Source: DP-19 sp036496285
Lineage (GTDB): Bacteria > Desulfobacterota > Binatia > UTPRO1
NCBI GenBank assembly: GCA_036496285.1
Contig: DASXLI010000077.1
Location: 1-64,000 of the forward strand
Reading direction: 5' to 3'
Length of the DNA: 64,000 nt
The notes beneath the pieces were generated by a model. The model did no database searches, had not been told where the DNA came from, and saw only the letters and a list, made by a program, of their open reading frames with translations. This document shows positions 52,357-60,932 of this stretch, piece after piece (the stretch's first letter is position 1; each line of letters begins with the position of its first letter). Position numbers and translations under genes: made by a program.

Positions 52357-53229
52357 ATGGCCGTCGAGTCCGATCGTCATTCCCCGGCGTCCGGCGAGAC
52401 GACGCTGATGCCCTACTGGGATCGCGTCGCGACGCGCTACGCCGCGGCCGATCCGCTGGCGGCCGTCTGCTACCCCGCCGCGCCGCCGTGGTTCAACCGC
52501 TTCTACGCCCACTTCCAGCTCCGGACCGTCGCCCGCATGCTGGGCGGCCTGCCGCTGCGGGGGGCGCGCGCGCTCGACGTCGGCTGCGGCATGGGCCGCT
52601 GGACGCGCTGGCTCGCGGAGCGCGGCGCGGAGGCGGTCGGCATCGACCCGACGGCGGCCATGCTCGACACCGCGCGGCGGCTCTCGCCTGGCCTCGCCTT
52701 CCACCGCATGTCGGCAACGACCATCGACTTGCCCGAGGCCAGCTTCGATCTGGTGATGGCGGTGACCGTCATCCAGCATCTCCGGCCCGACGAGCAGGAC
52801 CGCGCCGCGGCGGCGATGTGCCGCGTGCTGCGCCCGGGTGGCCATCTCTTCGTCTTCGATCTGATCGACCAGCGCGATCCCGGACGGATCGTCTTCCCAC
52901 GGACCCCGGAGCAGTGGATCGATCTCTACCGTCGCCAGGGCCTGACCCTCGTGCGCTGGGAGGGTCAGGAGTACGTTCCCCTCATGCGCGCGCTCACCGC
53001 ACTCCTCCCCTCGCAGACCGGCCAAGCGGCCGAGCGCGACGTCACCGCGCCGTCGATGCTCGAGCGGATCGGCGCCAAGCGGGCCGCATTTGCATCGCTC
53101 TGGCCGGTGATCCAGATGTCGTACCCGCTCGAGTCGCTGTGCGAGCGATGGCTGCCGGCGGCCCGCGCACGCCATGGCTGCTTCCTGTTCCGCAAAGCGG
53201 ATGACCCCGTCGCACCCCCGCGAGCGTAA
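52357..53229 (+). CDS. Class I SAM-dependent methyltransferase
   Basis: A 290-aa enzyme: ALDVGCGMGRWTRWLAERG for SAM, GIDPTAAMLDTA, LVMAVTVIQHLRPDEQ and RVLRPGGHLFVFDLI. The start ATG lies just after a small hairpin. Its 3' end overlaps the next gene (GT-C-HEAT) by 29 bp, implying coupling. Confidence 0.84.
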   Translation: MAVESDRHSPASGETTLMPYWDRVATRYAAADPLAAVCYPAAPPWFNRFYAHFQLRTVARMLGGLPLRGARALDVGCGMGRWTRWLAERGAEAVGIDPTAAMLDTARRLSPGLAFHRMSATTIDLPEASFDLVMAVTVIQHLRPDEQDRAAAAMCRVLRPGGHLFVFDLIDQRDPGRIVFPRTPEQWIDLYRRQGLTLVRWEGQEYVPLMRALTALLPSQTGQAAERDVTAPSMLERIGAKRAAFASLWPVIQMSYPLESLCERWLPAARARHGCFLFRKADDPVAPPRA

Positions 53230-56119
53230 GGCCACGTCCCCGTCACCACGCACGGGGTGGCAGCGGCTCGTCGGCCTCATCCCGCTGGTCTTCGGGATCT
53301 GGTACTTCGTCGCGCTCGCCCCCTACGGGCTGCACGTCGGCGAGGACGGCGACATCCTCTACGAGGCCTTCGCCGCATATCGCGGACAGCTGCCGTACAT
53401 CGACTTCTCGACCGGCTACACACCGGCGTACTTCTTCTGGCACGCGGCGCTCTTCCACGTCTTCGGCGTGAACGTCGTGGTACTGCGCATCGCGGCGGCG
53501 ATCGCCAACGGTCTCACGCTCTGGTTCCTCTACCTGCTCGCGGCGCGCGTGGTGCGTCCGACCCTGGCGCTGGTGCCGCCGCTCATCTTCGCGGCGAGCC
53601 TGCCGATCTATCCGGGCGAGTTCTGCTCGTTCAACGTCGCCTACCCGGCCTGGTACAACATCACCTTCTGGCTCGGGAGCATGCTCGCGCTGGCGGCGTA
53701 CATCCGTCACGAGCGGGTGCTGTCGGTCCTGATCGCCGGAATCCTGGCCGGGCTGAACTTCGCGTTCAAGCCGAACATCGGCCTCTTCAATCTCGCGGGG
53801 CTCGCCGTGTTCCTCCTGTGGTGGCACGCGCCGGCCCGCACGGCGTCGCGCTTCGAGCGCGCCTCCTGGTGGGGCGTCGCCGCCGCGACGCTCGCCGGCG
53901 TGCTCGCGATCTTCGGCGTCGACGTGCTGTCGCGGAAGTTCGCGCTGTTCCCGCTGCCGTTCTTGATCGCGGCGCTCGTCGCGCTGGCGGCGGCACGCCG
54001 CCAGGCAGGTCGTCCGCGCTTCGTGCGCGGGGCGCTGGCGCTCTTCGTCGGGATGGCGCTGCCGAACGTGCCGTGGATCGTCTACTTCCTCGGCCAGCTG
54101 GGGGTGCGCGGGTTCCTGCACGACGTGCTGCTCATCGGCTCGACCTACGAGCCGTTCTTCTTCATCGCCTACCGGCCGCTGTTCAGCGGCTGGGACCTCG
54201 CCATGCTCGCGCTCGTCGCGGTGCTCTATATGGCGCCGTTCGCGATGCACCGCGGCCGCCTGCCGCTGTGGACGCCCTTCGCCGCGGCGGGAATCGTGAT
54301 CACCGCCGGCCTCGGCTACATCGCCTTCCTGGCACCGATGCGCGACGGGTTCCACACCGCGCTCGTGTCGCGCTACCAGGACCTTGCCTTCTTCGCCGTC
54401 CAGCTCGTCATCTGGGTCGGCATCGGCTACCTCGGCACGACCGTCGGGCGCGCGCCGGCCGACCGCTCCCGGCGCACCGCGACGATCGTGCTGTTCGCGC
54501 TGTGCGGCCCGGCGCTCGCGCTCGGCATGCACCCGCGCTCCGACTTCATGCACCTGCTCATCTCGGTGCCGGCGACGCTACTCGTCGCCGTCGTCCTCGC
54601 GGACGAGCTGCTCGCCCATTGGCACGCCGTCCTGCACGAGCGGCGGAGCTGGCGCTGGGCGGTGTCGCTCGCGCTCGGCGCGCCGGTTCTCCTGCTGCTC
54701 GCCGATCTCGTCGCGCCCGGCGTCATCATGGCGGCCCGCCTCACGCGCTACTACGCCGGGCTCGATCCGCGGCCGTGGGCACGCCTCGATCTGCCGCGCG
54801 CGACGCTCGTCCGCGAGCCGGGGAACGACCGCGAGTTCGACACCTTGCATGCGATCGCGACCTACGTCGACGCGCACACCCAGCCGAACGACTACGTGTT
54901 CCCCTTCCCCAACTTGAGCCTGCTCTGCTTCCTCTCCGGACGGCTGAACCCCACACCGAAGGGCTACTTCATCGCCGGGTACCCGGACCACTACACCGAG
55001 GCGGCGGTGGTCACGGCGCTGCGTGATCGTCCTCCGACGATGGTCTTGAGCCTTGCCGAGCATCAGATCTTCGTCGTCACGGCGCCCGCGTACTACTTCC
55101 TGATCCGCGAGTTCGTGCAGCAGCGCTTCGAGCCGACGGCGCAGATCGGTCCGTACGTCGCACTCATGCACCGCGACGCGCATGGCGACGCCGGCGACGA
55201 GCAGCCGCCGCCGCGCATCGCGGCGGACGCGCGCGAGCCCTCCTGGGACGGTCTCGACGATCCCGATCCGGTCACCCAGGCGCTGACGGCACGGCGCATC
55301 GAGAAGATGCGTGACCCGGGCGGCGCCGTCGCGCTCGCGCGGCGCGCGGTCTCGCGCAAGACGCCGAACCGCATGCTCTTCCTGCGGATCGCATCGCAAT
55401 TCGCGGACGAGCGCGCGATCCCGTCGTTCGTGCAGATCGCCGGGCGTGACTTCACGTCCGACGCCGGCCAGCTCGCCGCGACCTCGCTCTTCTACACCGC
55501 GGAGAAGTCGCTGAACGAGCACTTCTGGCTGGCCTCGCAGGCCCAGAGCGCGCGCCTGAAGGACCTGCGCGCCGAGCTCGGCGTCGAGCCCTTCCGCACC
55601 TGGCTCCACAACCGGCGTGCCGACGGCCGCTTGCGCTACGTCGCCGCGTGGGCCGCCGGCGTGCTGCACGACGAGGCCGCGATCCCCGATCTCCTGAAGG
55701 CAGTCGACGGGGACGACGTTCCCTTCGCGACCATGGCGAGCTTCAGCCTCGTCGCGCTCGGCAAGACCGCGGAGGTCGCCGACGCGATCGTCGCGGCGCT
55801 CGACGTCGACGACACGTACGCGCCGAGCATCCTGATCGATCTCTACCACCGCGACCCGAAGGTCGCGCGCGCCGCCATCCGCACCGGGCTCGACACCGGC
55901 AGCGCGACGACGCGCGCGACGCTCAGCTGGGTCGTGGCGGCGGTCCACGATCGCACCTTGGCGGACGCCGTCGCCGACCTGAACGACGACGCCAGCACAC
56001 AGGTTCGCGAGGCCGCGGCCTGGAGCGCCGCCTGGCTGAGCGCTCCGCCGCCTGCCGCGTCCGCCGAGCCGCACGCGCCGGCGCGCGAGCACGTCCTCAC
56101 GTCTGCGGCCGCTCCATGA
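53201..56119 (+). CDS. GT-C-like membrane glycosyltransferase fused to C-terminal HEAT-like repeats
   Basis: A 972-aa protein. Residues of about 20-540 hold some 12 membrane helices with the loop-1 acidic motif GLHVGEDGDILYEAFAAYRG followed by YIDFSTGYTPAYFF, as in GT39-like GT-C enzymes. A soluble region (540-640) follows. From about 680 on, alpha-helical repeats resemble HEAT/PBS-lyase repeats (VAAWAAGVLHDEAAIPDLLK, VREAAAWSAAWLS). The ATG at 53201 lies inside the end of the upstream methyltransferase gene. HEAT modules usually bind proteins, so the tail may dock a partner. Its stop overlaps the next start (ATGA). Confidence 0.8.
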   Translation: MTPSHPRERKATSPSPRTGWQRLVGLIPLVFGIWYFVALAPYGLHVGEDGDILYEAFAAYRGQLPYIDFSTGYTPAYFFWHAALFHVFGVNVVVLRIAAAIANGLTLWFLYLLAARVVRPTLALVPPLIFAASLPIYPGEFCSFNVAYPAWYNITFWLGSMLALAAYIRHERVLSVLIAGILAGLNFAFKPNIGLFNLAGLAVFLLWWHAPARTASRFERASWWGVAAATLAGVLAIFGVDVLSRKFALFPLPFLIAALVALAAARRQAGRPRFVRGALALFVGMALPNVPWIVYFLGQLGVRGFLHDVLLIGSTYEPFFFIAYRPLFSGWDLAMLALVAVLYMAPFAMHRGRLPLWTPFAAAGIVITAGLGYIAFLAPMRDGFHTALVSRYQDLAFFAVQLVIWVGIGYLGTTVGRAPADRSRRTATIVLFALCGPALALGMHPRSDFMHLLISVPATLLVAVVLADELLAHWHAVLHERRSWRWAVSLALGAPVLLLLADLVAPGVIMAARLTRYYAGLDPRPWARLDLPRATLVREPGNDREFDTLHAIATYVDAHTQPNDYVFPFPNLSLLCFLSGRLNPTPKGYFIAGYPDHYTEAAVVTALRDRPPTMVLSLAEHQIFVVTAPAYYFLIREFVQQRFEPTAQIGPYVALMHRDAHGDAGDEQPPPRIAADAREPSWDGLDDPDPVTQALTARRIEKMRDPGGAVALARRAVSRKTPNRMLFLRIASQFADERAIPSFVQIAGRDFTSDAGQLAATSLFYTAEKSLNEHFWLASQAQSARLKDLRAELGVEPFRTWLHNRRADGRLRYVAAWAAGVLHDEAAIPDLLKAVDGDDVPFATMASFSLVALGKTAEVADAIVAALDVDDTYAPSILIDLYHRDPKVARAAIRTGLDTGSATTRATLSWVVAAVHDRTLADAVADLNDDASTQVREAAAWSAAWLSAPPPAASAEPHAPAREHVLTSAAAP

Positions 56120-57606
56120 GTCGTGCGTCACGCTCGCCGGTCGCGACCGTCCTCGCCGTCCTCGCCCTCGCCGCCGTTCTCGCTCCGCTCGTCACCATCG
56201 CGCGGAGCTCTTCGCGCCGGCCGAACGTCGTGCTGATCACGGTCGATACGCTGCGGCCCGATCACCTCTCCTGCTACGGCTACGGCGCGATCGCCACGCC
56301 CGCGATCGACCGGCTCGCCTCCGAGGGGGCACTTTTCGAGAACGCGTTCGCCGACGTCACCTGGACGACGGCGTCGATGGCGTCGGTGATGACCGGCCTC
56401 TACGCGCCGCACCACGGGATCCGCACGAGCTACCAGCGCCTTTCCCCGGAGAGGAAGACGCTCGCCGAGTATCTCGGCTCCCAGGGCTTCGAGACGGCCG
56501 CCATCATCGGCTCCTTTCCGCTGGATGCGATCTTCGGCCTCAACCAGGGCTTCCGTACGTACGACGACCGGTTCACGGCGCCGCTGTCGATCGATCCAGA
56601 GCACCCGCCGGCCCCCGGCAGCGCGATCGAGCACGTCCCGAGCCGCTTCAGCGCGGACCAGAAGGCGATGAACGCGTTTCTCACGCGCAAGGTCGAGCAC
56701 GACGCCTACCGGCCCGACGATCAGGTGACGGACGCCGCGATCGATTGGCTCGCCGCCCACCGGCGCGAGCCGTTCTTCCTCTGGGTGCACTACTTCGGAC
56801 CGCACGAGAAGCCGCAGCCGACGCCCGACTACATGGAGGAGCGTCGCCGGCAGCTCGCCGCCTACGACCCCGACATTGTCGTCGCCGACCGCGAGGTAGG
56901 CCGCCTTCTCGACGCGCTCCGCGCCGCCGGAATCGACGACCATACGGCCGTCATCCTGCACGCGGATCACGGACAGAGCCTGACCGAGCACGGCTACTTC
57001 GGACACGGCCGCTTCATCTTCGATGCGACGCAGCACGTGCCGCTCATCGTCCGTCCGCCGCGCCCGCTCTCCCGTCCCCTGCGCGTCGATCACATGGTCC
57101 GCAACGTCGACATCATGCCGACCGTGCTCGAGCTGGTGGGCGCGAAGGCGGACGCGGGGATCGACGGCGCCTCGCTCGTCGGAGCGCTGCGCGGCGAGGC
57201 CCTCCAGACGCCGGAGGAGACCTACGTCGAGACGTACCTCTCCTCCAACCGGCTCTTCGCCGACGTCATCGACGTCGCAAAAGACACCCGGCTCGGCTTC
57301 CGCCGCGTCGGTTTTCGCACCCGCCAGTGGAAGCTCGTCATGAACGACCCCGTGCCGTTCGGCGACGTCGCCGATCCGGAGCCGATCGATCCGGACACGC
57401 GGCGGCACTACTACCACGAGGAGCTCTACGACCTCGCGACCGATCCGGCGGAGGAGCACGACGTCATCCGGGACCATCCCGACGTCGCGATCGCGCTGCG
57501 CCGGCGCGTCTGGCTGGCGCAGCCGAAGCCGACCGACGTGAAGGCCGCCGTGCCGATCGCGCCGACGACGCGTGAGCGCCTGAAGAGCCTCGGCTACGTC
57601 GACTGA
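56116..57606 (+). CDS. Membrane-anchored sulfatase-fold protein with Thr at the nucleophile position
   Basis: A 496-aa protein with an N-terminal anchor (residues 9-29). The sulfatase domain starts NVVLITVDTLRPDHLSCYGY (metal ligand Asp44). The active-site motif is TTASMASVMTGLYAPHHG, where Thr84 takes the nucleophile position and no CxPxR is left. HADHGQSLTEHGYFGHG provides the other metal ligands. It ends LKSLGYVD, the same tail as the sulfatase-like gene at 50077-52245. It is coupled to the GT-C-HEAT gene by ATGA overlap, which suggests a shared glycan substrate. Confidence 0.82.
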   Translation: MSRASRSPVATVLAVLALAAVLAPLVTIARSSSRRPNVVLITVDTLRPDHLSCYGYGAIATPAIDRLASEGALFENAFADVTWTTASMASVMTGLYAPHHGIRTSYQRLSPERKTLAEYLGSQGFETAAIIGSFPLDAIFGLNQGFRTYDDRFTAPLSIDPEHPPAPGSAIEHVPSRFSADQKAMNAFLTRKVEHDAYRPDDQVTDAAIDWLAAHRREPFFLWVHYFGPHEKPQPTPDYMEERRRQLAAYDPDIVVADREVGRLLDALRAAGIDDHTAVILHADHGQSLTEHGYFGHGRFIFDATQHVPLIVRPPRPLSRPLRVDHMVRNVDIMPTVLELVGAKADAGIDGASLVGALRGEALQTPEETYVETYLSSNRLFADVIDVAKDTRLGFRRVGFRTRQWKLVMNDPVPFGDVADPEPIDPDTRRHYYHEELYDLATDPAEEHDVIRDHPDVAIALRRRVWLAQPKPTDVKAAVPIAPTTRERLKSLGYVD

Positions 57607-57649
57607 AAGCGCCGCCGCTCGGCGCGCGGATTTCGGTCGGTGACGGCGC

Positions 57650-59188
57650 TCAGCGCGCGGCGGGGGCGCTCTGCACCGAGCGCGCCGGCGGCGGGGCACT
57701 CGGGATCCAACGGCCGAGCACACCGGTGGCCGCGGCGAAAAGGATCGCCGCGATGCCGATGCCGACCGCATAGCTCACCCGGTCGCGGATCGCGAAGACG
57801 ACCGGATCCTCGTGCATCTCCCCGCGGTGCGCGAGGAGCCACACCCGGCTGATCCAGTACAGGAGGAGCGGCGAGATCAGCCAGAGGACGAGCGGCTGGC
57901 GATACAGCGCCACCACCGCGTCGCTGTTGATGTAGAGCGCGAGGACGAGCACTGCGATGTAGCCGCTCGCCGACCCGAGGCTCGCGATCTCGGCGCGGTC
58001 GCTGGCGTAGTAGCCGCGCGCGGCCTTGGAATCGTCGCCCGCCTGGCCGAGCGCGTCGAGCTCCGAATAGCGCTTCACCATCGCGAGACTGAAGAAGAAG
58101 AACAACGAGAACGCGAGCAGCCACGGCGACGGCGGCACCCCGGTCGCGGCGGAGCCGGCGATGACGCGGATCGTGTACAAGCCCGCGAGCACCACGACGT
58201 CGAGGATCGCGATCGCCTTGATGCGCCACGAGTAGGACGTCGTCAGCACGACGTAGGTCAGCAGGACGACCCGGAACGCCGGCGTCATGAACGTCGCGAG
58301 CGCGGCGCTGGCGAGCAGGAGGAGCGGGGCCAGGACCATGCCATGCTGCAGGCTCAGCGCACCCGAGGCGAGCGGACGATTGCGTTTGGTGGGATGGCGA
58401 CGGTCGGCGTCGAGATCGAACAGGTCGTTGATCACGTAGATCGCCGAGGCGCACATCCCGAAGGCGAAGAACGCCATGACCGAGGCCAGCACGAGCGGCA
58501 CGTTCTGCAGCTCGTGCGCCATGACGATCGGCACGAAGATGAGGAGGTTCTTCACCCAGTGCTGCAGACGGAGCGCCTTGCGCAGGACCCGCGCGCTCAC
58601 GGGGGGGCGCGCGAAGACGCGCGCGACGGGCGCCTTGGAGCGGCGCACCACCCGCGCCGCCGCGTTGACCGCGATCGCCTGGTGCGCGTCCTCCCACACC
58701 GCGACGTCGGACGCGTCGTTGCCGGCGTAGTCGTAGCCGCCGACCTGGAAGCGCTCGCGCAGCGCGGCACGCTTGTCTTCGCCCTTCACGTTGGTGGTGC
58801 CGTCGCTGCCGATCACCTCGTCGAAGAGCCCGAGGTGCTGGGCGACGTCGCGGACGATCGTCTCGTCGGCGGCCGAGACCAGCACGAGGCTCCGCCCGCT
58901 CGCGCGCTCCGCACGCAGGAACTCGAGGAAGGGGCCGTGGTAGGGCAGCGTCGTGACGTCGAGCGCGACGCGCGAGGCGACCTCACGCTTCAGGTGCGCG
59001 CGGCCGCGGAGCCACCAGCCGGGGATGCGCAGCGCCTCACGCGGACGGCTCTTCACCAGGCGCAGGAGGCACTCGATCAGGGTGTCGCTGCGGATCAGGG
59101 TGCCGTCGAGATCGACGCAGAGCGGACGCATCTGCGCGGAATCCGGGGCGGTGTCGTCGACGACGTCGCGCTGTCGCATGCGCTCCAT
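57650..59188 (-). CDS. HAD phosphatase-UbiA prenyltransferase fusion (DPPR synthase-like)
   Basis: A 512-aa fusion. The N-terminal HAD domain (20-205) has LCVDLDGTLIRSDTL (Asp26, Asp28), LVLVSAADET and a motif IV region YAGNDASDVAVW. The UbiA domain (about 215-500) has INDLFDLDADRRHPTKRNRP, matching decaprenyl-phosphate phosphoribosyltransferases, and a second motif MVKRYSELDALG. About eight membrane helices are seen. UbiA would attach 5-phosphoribosyl to polyprenol phosphate, and the HAD part could remove the 5-phosphate. The start among ATGs at 59188, 59179 and 59131 is uncertain. Confidence 0.8.
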   Translation of the reverse strand: MERMRQRDVVDDTAPDSAQMRPLCVDLDGTLIRSDTLIECLLRLVKSRPREALRIPGWWLRGRAHLKREVASRVALDVTTLPYHGPFLEFLRAERASGRSLVLVSAADETIVRDVAQHLGLFDEVIGSDGTTNVKGEDKRAALRERFQVGGYDYAGNDASDVAVWEDAHQAIAVNAAARVVRRSKAPVARVFARPPVSARVLRKALRLQHWVKNLLIFVPIVMAHELQNVPLVLASVMAFFAFGMCASAIYVINDLFDLDADRRHPTKRNRPLASGALSLQHGMVLAPLLLLASAALATFMTPAFRVVLLTYVVLTTSYSWRIKAIAILDVVVLAGLYTIRVIAGSAATGVPPSPWLLAFSLFFFFSLAMVKRYSELDALGQAGDDSKAARGYYASDRAEIASLGSASGYIAVLVLALYINSDAVVALYRQPLVLWLISPLLLYWISRVWLLAHRGEMHEDPVVFAIRDRVSYAVGIGIAAILFAAATGVLGRWIPSAPPPARSVQSAPAAR

Positions 59189-59301
59189 GGAGGCCGTGGG
59201 ACGGCGGCAGAAACCCGCTGCCGCACGCAGCGAGAAAGCATACCAGAGGCCCGACGGCCCGAAAATCCACGATTTGCGCGGGCGAGCGCCCTGCCCGCCC
59301 C

Positions 59302-60810
59302 TCAGCGGCCGGCGGCGGCCTCGGCGCCGGCCGTCGCGAGCGGCTCGCCGAGATCGGTCTCGTTGACCCGCCACTCGGCCGCCGTCACGACGCTGTCCCG
59401 ACGCTTGCGCGCGACCGCGATCAGCGCCATGCCGCGCCGCAGGCTCAGCCGCTGCTCGAACGCGAGCCAGGGCAGCGTCAGGCTGACGAAGCGCGACTGC
59501 ACACCGGGCACGGCTCGCCGCTTCAGCACCACCCCGTTCAGCCACCACGCGAGCAGGCCGGGCAGGTTGAAGTAGCGCATCACCTCGACCTCGAATCCCG
59601 CCGCGTCGAGCTTGCTCGCCAGCTCGCCGGCGTCGTAGCGCCGCCAGTGGCCGAGCCCACGGTCGATGGCGCCGTACACGCTCGGCATCGCCGGCACCTG
59701 CAGCACCAGCCGCCCGCCGATCGGCAGGAGGCCGTTGAAGCTCGCGAGCGCCGCGTCGTCGCGCTCGATGTGCTCGAGCACGTTCAGGCAGAGCACGGTG
59801 TCGAAGCGGCGCGTGCGCAGATCGGCGAGGTCGGCCTCGTTCCAGTCGGTGTGGCGCACGTCGATGTGGTCGTGATCCGCAAACTGCCGCCGGAGCATGT
59901 CGAGATACGTCGGGTTGCTGTCGGTCGCGACGACGTACGAGCGCCCACGCAGGTAGCGCGTGTAATTGCCCATCCCCGAGCCGACCTCGAGCACCCGGTC
60001 GCCGACGTAGGGGGCGAGCAAGGTCCAGACCCAGTCGTTGTAGCCGCGGGCACGCCGCATGCGGCGCAACGTCTTGTAGCCGTCGGCGTCGTCGACGACG
60101 CCGGTCGTGAACGCGCAGCGCAGCATCGTCCAGACCGCGGCGACGCCATCGCGCCAACCGATCTTCTTGCCCTCCCAGTACTCGCGGCCGTGGTAGCTGA
60201 TCGGCACCTCGTAGACGCGGCAGCCGAGCTCGGCGATGCGCGCCGTGATCTCCGGCTCGATGCCGAAGCGGTTGCTCGTCAGCCGGATGCGGCGGAGCAC
60301 GTCGGTGCGGAAGACCTTGTAGCAGGTCTCCATGTCGGTGATGTTCAGGTCGGTGAAGAGGTTGGAAAGGAAGGTGAGCAGCTTGTTGCCCATCGCGTGG
60401 CGGAAGAGGAGGACGCGATGGGTGCCGCCGAGGAAGCGCGAGCCGTACACGACGTCGGCATGCCCCGCGAGGATCGGGGCGATGAGCGACGGATACTCGT
60501 CGGGGTTGTACTCGAGATCGGCGTCCTGAACGAGGACGATGTCGCCGGTGACCGCCGCGATGCCGGCGCGCACCGCCGCACCCTTGCCGGCGTTCTGCGG
60601 CTGGAACACGGCCGTGACCCTGTTGTCGGGGTTGCCGGCGTAGCGCGTCACGATCTCGCGGATCACGTCGGCGCTGCCGTCCGTCGAGCCGTCGTCGACG
60701 ATCACGACCTCCTTGCGGATCGCGACCGCGCACACCCGGTCGACGAGCCGGCGCACCGTCAGCCGCTCGTTGTAGACGGGCACGATCACCGACAGGAGCG
60801 GCGAGGTCAT
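59302..60810 (-). CDS. Bifunctional GT2 glycosyltransferase / SAM methyltransferase
   Basis: A 502-aa fusion. The GT2 domain (1-235) has LSVIVPVYNERLTVRRLVDR, VVIVDDGSTDGS, QNAGKGAAVRAGI and VQDADLEYNPDEYP. The methyltransferase domain (about 265-430) has RVLEVGSGMGNYTRYLRG and VLCLNVLEHIERDDAAL. Fusions of this kind occur in bacterial glycan clusters; the likely pair of reactions is sugar transfer to a lipid carrier and methylation of that product. ATGs at 60810 and 60831 are both possible; I prefer 60810, at the GT2 fold start. Confidence 0.85.
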   Translation of the reverse strand: MTSPLLSVIVPVYNERLTVRRLVDRVCAVAIRKEVVIVDDGSTDGSADVIREIVTRYAGNPDNRVTAVFQPQNAGKGAAVRAGIAAVTGDIVLVQDADLEYNPDEYPSLIAPILAGHADVVYGSRFLGGTHRVLLFRHAMGNKLLTFLSNLFTDLNITDMETCYKVFRTDVLRRIRLTSNRFGIEPEITARIAELGCRVYEVPISYHGREYWEGKKIGWRDGVAAVWTMLRCAFTTGVVDDADGYKTLRRMRRARGYNDWVWTLLAPYVGDRVLEVGSGMGNYTRYLRGRSYVVATDSNPTYLDMLRRQFADHDHIDVRHTDWNEADLADLRTRRFDTVLCLNVLEHIERDDAALASFNGLLPIGGRLVLQVPAMPSVYGAIDRGLGHWRRYDAGELASKLDAAGFEVEVMRYFNLPGLLAWWLNGVVLKRRAVPGVQSRFVSLTLPWLAFEQRLSLRRGMALIAVARKRRDSVVTAAEWRVNETDLGEPLATAGAEAAAGR

Positions 60811-60932
60811 GGCGCCGGGCGGCGAGGACATGAGGAGGGATTGTAGCGGTTCGGCCCGCACGCGGGAACGGCTCTCGTCGCGCTCGCGGGACGCAAATTT
60901 CCCCGGCGGGCGCTCGTGCTATCCTCGGGGGC

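Noticed and set aside
57611..57649. Terminator between the second sulfatase-like gene and the HAD-UbiA gene
   Set aside because: The 43-bp convergent gap has no clear stem-loop with a T-run.
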